Shown piece by piece: positions 6,379-10,097 of a stretch of 10,097 nucleotides of DNA. Every line of letters starts with the position of its first letter. Position 1 is the stretch's first letter. Under the pieces are notes generated by a model, which searched no databases, had not been told where the DNA came from, and saw only the letters and a list, made by a program, of their open reading frames with translations. This DNA is from an uncultured Lachnospiraceae bacterium (GTDB lineage Bacteria; Bacillota; Clostridia; Lachnospirales; Lachnospiraceae), in assembly GCA_902797015.1 (NCBI GenBank), contig CADBRG010000120.1, positions 1 to 10,097 of the forward strand, read 5' to 3'. The position numbers and the translations under genes are program-made.

Positions 6379-8652
6379 CTAATGCTCCTCTTCGCGGATG
6401 AACATGCGGTGCGCATATACTTCCAGTACCTGATAAACATCTTCGTTTTTCCGGTATTTTACCCAGCAGGTAATGTAATCTGTTACCATTCGGCATAAGA
6501 TCTCTCCGAACTGATTCTCAAACCCTTCACAGGCGTCTTCATTGATCCAGATGGTCTTTTTCACATCACCGAGCGGGATCAGCAGGCGTTCCATATCTGA
6601 CATAACCTCATCAGGAACTTCTACCTTCATTATATCCCACGGATCTTTTTTCTCTTCAAACGGTTCCTTCCAATAAGTCTCTAAGATCTCTTTTTTCACC
6701 ATACGGTTGTTTTCCTTCTTTTCCTCCAGTGTCCCGGGTGCTTTCCCGGAGACATCCAGGCCAAATATTACGTCCAGGATATGTCTGGTTTCCTTCCCGT
6801 GTGCCACAAATACTTCCATGCAGTTTACGCAGTACGTCAAAAACGGGGCCGGCGTTTCCTTGCAGCGGGCATCCGCGATCTCATCAAAGAATGCCGGATT
6901 TGCCAACTGGATGTGCCCGCCGTAGCCGCAGCATTTCCCTTTGCTGTCATAATCCGCCAATTCCGTGCCTGCCTTTCCTGCCAGGCTCCGCACAGCCGCC
7001 TTTAATTCGTCCATTCCGGTCGCTGCACAGGGATCAAAGACAGCGAATGCTTTCGGCTCCGATACAGTGTCCGCATCCGGCAGAGACAGCTTTTTCTCCT
7101 GCATGCCCTGGTCAAGCAGCTCGTATAAAGAGACCAGCGGAATTTCCGGAAGGAACCGCGCAAAGGTCCGTCTGCAGCTTGCACAGGCATAGATCACGAC
7201 AGGTTTCCCCACCTGTTCCCATTCCTGCTTCATCGTTTCTATATGCGCTTCAAAGGCGGCGCCTTCGCCTGCCCAAAGCGCCGGGATCCCACAGCAGCCA
7301 AGCCAGATGCCGGTTTCCTGATGCAGAGACAAAAGTGCATCATAAGACCGGAGCGTATAGTCGGGATTCACACCACCCAGACGGCAACCCGGGAAAAAGA
7401 GGTACTGTGTGTCTCCTCCGTTTGGTGCCGGCTTCAGCAGTCCGCTTTCCGATACTGCCTCGTTCATTTCCCGCATCCAGTAGCCGTGAAATGCCGGCGG
7501 GTAAAGACCACTTTCCACACGGTCTTTTCTCGACAGCTCAAACAGTCCGCCGATATCCACATTTTCATCGCACACGTTCGCGCAGTATCCACACTGATTG
7601 CAGGACCAGGTCTGTCTGGTAATGCAGGCAGAGCTGACGGAATTTCGCACCATACCGTCCTGCGCCACATCGATGGCGATCCGCGGTGGTTTCTTTTTGT
7701 ATTTGGTCAGAAGCTCACAGCCCTTCATGCATTCCTCGCAGTCGCATTGCATGCAGCGAGATGCTTCCTTCGCCGCTTCTTCCTTCGTATACAGCTTCCC
7801 TGCCGGAGTGACATGTTCTGTTTTCGGCTCATCAGGATGCGGTACATCTCTGCTGCATTCTGTCTTTTCCCATGTGACTGCAGCGTGTGACACATCGCCT
7901 GTCTGGATCCAGGACTCCATCGCTTTTGCCACTTCCAGCGTGTGTGCCATGCCTTCGATCAAAGAAAGCCCTGCCATTTCACCGGACAGAAAAACATTCG
8001 GCGTTTTTGTTGTTCCAAACTGTCTGCCCCAGCCGTCAAGCAAACCAAAATCTGAACCGGATTTCCCCGTCGCCAGGAAAATCGCCTCATACTCCGACAG
8101 GCTTTCCGGATCCGCGATCTCTTCTCCGAATCGGAATACCACATCCGTATCTGCAAACTTCTTTTGAAACTCCATATCAAATGCCGGAAAATCCGGATGT
8201 GCGCAAACAGAACCGCCCCACCGATCCTCCTTGTCAAACACCGTTACCGAAAAGCGCTTTCTTGACATATGAAGCGCAAAAGACAGGCCGACCGGCCCGG
8301 CGCCCACCACTGCGATCTTCTGCGGCAGAGCCTCCAGCCGGTAGGTTTTTCTCTCTTTGTTTTCTTTGCTGTTTGCACAGGTCTGCTCTAAGAGACGGAT
8401 CGCTATGGGTTCCTCCTCTAAAACGGTGCTCCTCTGACACGCCTTTTGACACGGTGCGTCACAAAGCGCACTGATCAGAACCGGAAACGGCAGACTCTTG
8501 TTCATCTCCTGCGCCGCCGTGCCGATTCTGCCCTTTCCTGCTTTTTTTAAGAATGCTTTGATATCCATATGAAACGGACAGGCCGCGATACAGGTCGCCG
8601 GCTCCCCGTTGATACAGTTTTGCGTGAACGCAAATGCTTCTTCCCTTTTCAT
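6379..8652 (-). CDS. Multi-domain iron-sulfur flavoprotein with HdrB-like CCG domains (pyridine nucleotide-disulfide oxidoreductase/dicluster-binding type)
   Basis: A 757-residue soluble electron-transfer protein. Domains in order: a GltD-like N-terminal cluster domain (Cys13, 21, 25, 64, 68, 72); an FAD-binding Rossmann unit with GAGPVG (117-122), GG at 146-147, FLATG (192-196) and NVFLSGEM (219-226); a ferredoxin-like region with Cys300, 303, 305, 308, 312 and Cys343, 351, 354, 357, 361; then two heterodisulfide-reductase-B-like CCG units (Cys423...CC453-454...Cys490/493, and Cys542...CC574-575...Cys608/611); and a tail of about 110 residues of unknown type. The second Rossmann motif for NAD(P)H found in GltD proteins is missing. 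It lies between the Mo hydroxylase and the DVU_1557-type gene, so it probably carries electrons from the hydroxylase to an unknown acceptor. A GCAGGAG stands 11 bases before the chosen ATG. Function is inferred from context. Confidence 0.87.
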   Translation of the reverse strand: MKREEAFAFTQNCINGEPATCIAACPFHMDIKAFLKKAGKGRIGTAAQEMNKSLPFPVLISALCDAPCQKACQRSTVLEEEPIAIRLLEQTCANSKENKERKTYRLEALPQKIAVVGAGPVGLSFALHMSRKRFSVTVFDKEDRWGGSVCAHPDFPAFDMEFQKKFADTDVVFRFGEEIADPESLSEYEAIFLATGKSGSDFGLLDGWGRQFGTTKTPNVFLSGEMAGLSLIEGMAHTLEVAKAMESWIQTGDVSHAAVTWEKTECSRDVPHPDEPKTEHVTPAGKLYTKEEAAKEASRCMQCDCEECMKGCELLTKYKKKPPRIAIDVAQDGMVRNSVSSACITRQTWSCNQCGYCANVCDENVDIGGLFELSRKDRVESGLYPPAFHGYWMREMNEAVSESGLLKPAPNGGDTQYLFFPGCRLGGVNPDYTLRSYDALLSLHQETGIWLGCCGIPALWAGEGAAFEAHIETMKQEWEQVGKPVVIYACASCRRTFARFLPEIPLVSLYELLDQGMQEKKLSLPDADTVSEPKAFAVFDPCAATGMDELKAAVRSLAGKAGTELADYDSKGKCCGYGGHIQLANPAFFDEIADARCKETPAPFLTYCVNCMEVFVAHGKETRHILDVIFGLDVSGKAPGTLEEKKENNRMVKKEILETYWKEPFEEKKDPWDIMKVEVPDEVMSDMERLLIPLGDVKKTIWINEDACEGFENQFGEILCRMVTDYITCWVKYRKNEDVYQVLEVYAHRMFIREEEH

Positions 8653-8699
8653 GACTGTCTATACTCCTGCAGTAATATTTTTTTACAGGACCTGATTTC

Positions 8700-8738
8700 A
8701 TTATACTATGAAGGCACAGACTGTCCAGTCTGTGCCTT
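8700..8738 (-). promoter_or_regulatory. Promoter of the iron-sulfur flavoprotein operon with a 28-base palindrome over the -35
   Basis: On the minus strand TGGACA (8727-8722) and a perfect TATAAT (8705-8700) are 16 bases apart, a near-consensus promoter that would start about 40 bases before the flavoprotein gene. The -35 lies in a perfect inverted repeat, AAGGCACAGACT-GTCC-AGTCTGTGCCTT (8711-8738), with 12-base arms. In RNA this would also be a stem-loop 26 bases past the stop of the upstream Mo hydroxylase gene, but no U-run follows it on either strand. It can be an operator, a weak terminator or an RNA-processing stem. Confidence 0.6.
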
Positions 8739-8763
8739 CTGCTTCTTTCAAAAATATGATTTC

Positions 8764-10097
8764 TTAGATCGGGTTTTCCTTAATGTACTCAAGTTCATCC
8801 TCAAATTCTGATCCGAAGAAGTACTTCGGCGGAGTCAGATCTTCGCCGTTTTGCTTCTTCTCCCACGCTGCCTTCACCTTCTTCGGTGTTGCCGGCAGAT
8901 CGTAGATTCGAACACCACATGCATTGTTGATCGCGTTGATGATCGGCATATGCGTACATGCCTGGAATACCTCGGCTGCGCCGCCTGATCCGAACGGGCC
9001 ATCCGGACGCGGGTTGTCCTCATAGTACTCGATCCGGATATCATCCGGGATATCTGTACATTCCGGAACACCGCAGTATGCCATATTATTGGCACGATCG
9101 GATGCATCATAATCTTCGCTCAGTGCGAAACCGATACCATGGGAGATACGTCCGTAAGCCTGACCGTCGATCGACAGCTTGTTACCGATCTTACCGATGT
9201 CAACAGCCTGTGCAAATTTCAGGACTTTAGTCTTACCGGTCTCTACATCCACTTCTACCAGTGCGCATGCCACGCCATAGGTATAGGTTGAAAAACGGTC
9301 ACCCTCGCCGGTATTCGGATCCTGTGCCGGATCATAGCCTCTGCCGACCTCATCCACATGTCCGCGATACCTGGTCGGAATGCCTTCTGCTACCATCTCT
9401 TCATAGGTCCGGTAGGTTCCGTCTTCCTTCTTCATCGCTGCGAGCAGTTTTTCTGCCGCATCTACGATCGCGCGTCCGTTCATGTAGTGAGAACGGCTCG
9501 CCGCAGACAGACCGGAATCCGGCGCCAGCTTCGTATCCATCGTTACCTGACGAACCTTTTCCGGATCGATGTGAAGCGGCTCGAGCGCTTTCAGTGTTAA
9601 TGTAAGCGTTCCGATGTCACCGCCCTGTCCGAGATCCTGCCAAGTGTTATACACATTGATGTATCCGTCTGCGCAAAGCTCCAGATCATTCTCACAGTGA
9701 TCGATAAATCCTTTTCCTACATTGAATCCGCCCATGCCCATACCAACGCCGACATGACGGCCTTCCTTCTTGCCTTCTTCGGCAAGTGCTTTAAACTCAT
9801 CATAATGCGGCTTGATCAGCTCAAGAAGCTGCGGATAGGTATAGTCATGATATTTTCTGCTGTTGATCGTAAGATCCCCTTCATGCGCCACATTCTTCAT
9901 GCGGAATTCCCATGCATCGATTCCGGCTTTTTCCGCTGCCATATCGGTCAGCGCCTCACTCATCGTATAGATCTGCGGGCCGCCGAATCCGCAATAAGCA
10001 CAGGTAAACGCGTGGTTTGAAGCACCTGCTCTTGCCAGAGCCTTTACGTTCGGGATGTTATATCCCTGGAAAGGTACGGAGATCAGGTTACCGAATG
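8764..10097 (-). CDS. Molybdenum hydroxylase, molybdopterin-binding part (aldehyde oxidoreductase/xanthine dehydrogenase family), C-terminal portion
   Basis: 443 codons of the catalytic part of a molybdenum-cytosine-dinucleotide hydroxylase are present; the N-terminal part lies beyond the right edge. The open frame runs to the edge, so an internal ATG at 9963 is not the true start. Visible are the active-site loop AYCGFGGPQ (residues 33-41 of the fragment), the cofactor-contacting DLGQGGDIGT (154-163), the SAASRSHYMNG block, DGQAYGRISHGIGFALSED, and PFGSGGAAE with the catalytic Glu at 375. It resembles Desulfovibrio gigas Mop closely in this part. Such enzymes insert water-derived oxygen into aldehydes or N-heteroaromatics. 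The loop carries Cys where the xanthine dehydrogenase group usually has Arg (RGFG). A charged tail of about 30 residues follows the usual end. With the two downstream genes it makes a Desulfovibrio-like module. Substrate unknown. Confidence 0.92.
   Translation of the reverse strand, partial: FGNLISVPFQGYNIPNVKALARAGASNHAFTCAYCGFGGPQIYTMSEALTDMAAEKAGIDAWEFRMKNVAHEGDLTINSRKYHDYTYPQLLELIKPHYDEFKALAEEGKKEGRHVGVGMGMGGFNVGKGFIDHCENDLELCADGYINVYNTWQDLGQGGDIGTLTLTLKALEPLHIDPEKVRQVTMDTKLAPDSGLSAASRSHYMNGRAIVDAAEKLLAAMKKEDGTYRTYEEMVAEGIPTRYRGHVDEVGRGYDPAQDPNTGEGDRFSTYTYGVACALVEVDVETGKTKVLKFAQAVDIGKIGNKLSIDGQAYGRISHGIGFALSEDYDASDRANNMAYCGVPECTDIPDDIRIEYYEDNPRPDGPFGSGGAAEVFQACTHMPIINAINNACGVRIYDLPATPKKVKAAWEKKQNGEDLTPPKYFFGSEFEDELEYIKENPI

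Noticed and set aside
6729..7622. Long open frame (297 codons) on the plus strand opposite the flavoprotein gene
   Set aside because: It is low-complexity and rich in Pro, Arg and Ser, has no family resemblance, and lies fully inside a well-supported gene on the other strand. It is a codon-bias shadow.
9964..10097. Start of the Mo hydroxylase at the ATG at 9963
   Set aside because: The same frame stays open to the window edge and encodes conserved sequence including the GFGGPQ loop, so the gene continues upstream.
8764..10097. Selenocysteine or broken reading frame in the Mo hydroxylase
   Set aside because: No in-frame TGA or frameshift is present in the visible part; the unusual Cys is encoded by TGC.
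1..10097. Insertion sequences, CRISPR arrays, tRNA or rRNA genes
   Set aside because: No transposase-like protein, no regularly spaced direct repeats and no tRNA-like cloverleaf were seen; the few repeats present are short operator-like palindromes.

Overview
The window looks like chromosomal DNA from an anaerobic, low-to-mid GC Gram-positive bacterium, most likely a clostridial or Lachnospiraceae-like gut organism. The reasons are strong purine-rich ribosome binding sites (GGAGG) before nearly every gene, sigma-A type promoters, hairpin-plus-U terminators, a Firmicutes-style methionyl-tRNA synthetase, and anaerobe-type iron-sulfur/molybdenum redox genes. I made this assignment by eye, without any search. 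No RNA genes, mobile elements or CRISPR arrays are visible.

Layout from left to right. The N-terminal 240 codons of methionyl-tRNA synthetase lie on the minus strand (1-722), with a good promoter. Across a 213-bp divergent gap sits a short-chain dehydrogenase (936-1730, plus). It converges through a shared hairpin terminator on a small antibiotic-biosynthesis-monooxygenase-fold protein (1816-2106, minus). Upstream of that on the minus strand is a CocE/NonD-type alpha/beta hydrolase (2290-3990) followed by a strong terminator. A 305-bp divergent regulatory region with repeated palindromes separates it from two tandem, related LysR-type regulators (4296-5210 and 5225-6100, plus), which end at another two-way terminator.

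The right part, all on the minus strand, is a molybdenum hydroxylase module. It holds the C-terminal 443 codons of an aldehyde oxidoreductase/xanthine dehydrogenase-type molybdopterin subunit (8764 to beyond the window edge), a 757-residue multi-cluster iron-sulfur flavoprotein (6379-8652) and a 63-residue four-cysteine redox protein of the DVU_1557 type (6150-6341). The last two resemble proteins that accompany a Mop-like aldehyde oxidoreductase in Desulfovibrio.

Working model (inference): the LysR pair controls uptake-independent breakdown of an unidentified small organic molecule. The hydrolase cleaves an ester or amide, the dehydrogenase oxidises or reduces a hydroxyl/keto group, and the Mo enzyme hydroxylates or oxidises an aldehyde or heteroaromatic product, passing electrons through the iron-sulfur flavoprotein. 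The most striking details are a Cys in place of the nucleophilic Ser of the hydrolase, a flavoprotein that seems to lack its NAD(P)H-binding half, an Arg-to-Cys change in the Mo active-site loop, and a GATAGG-containing element seen both between the hydrolase and the regulators and upstream of the dehydrogenase.
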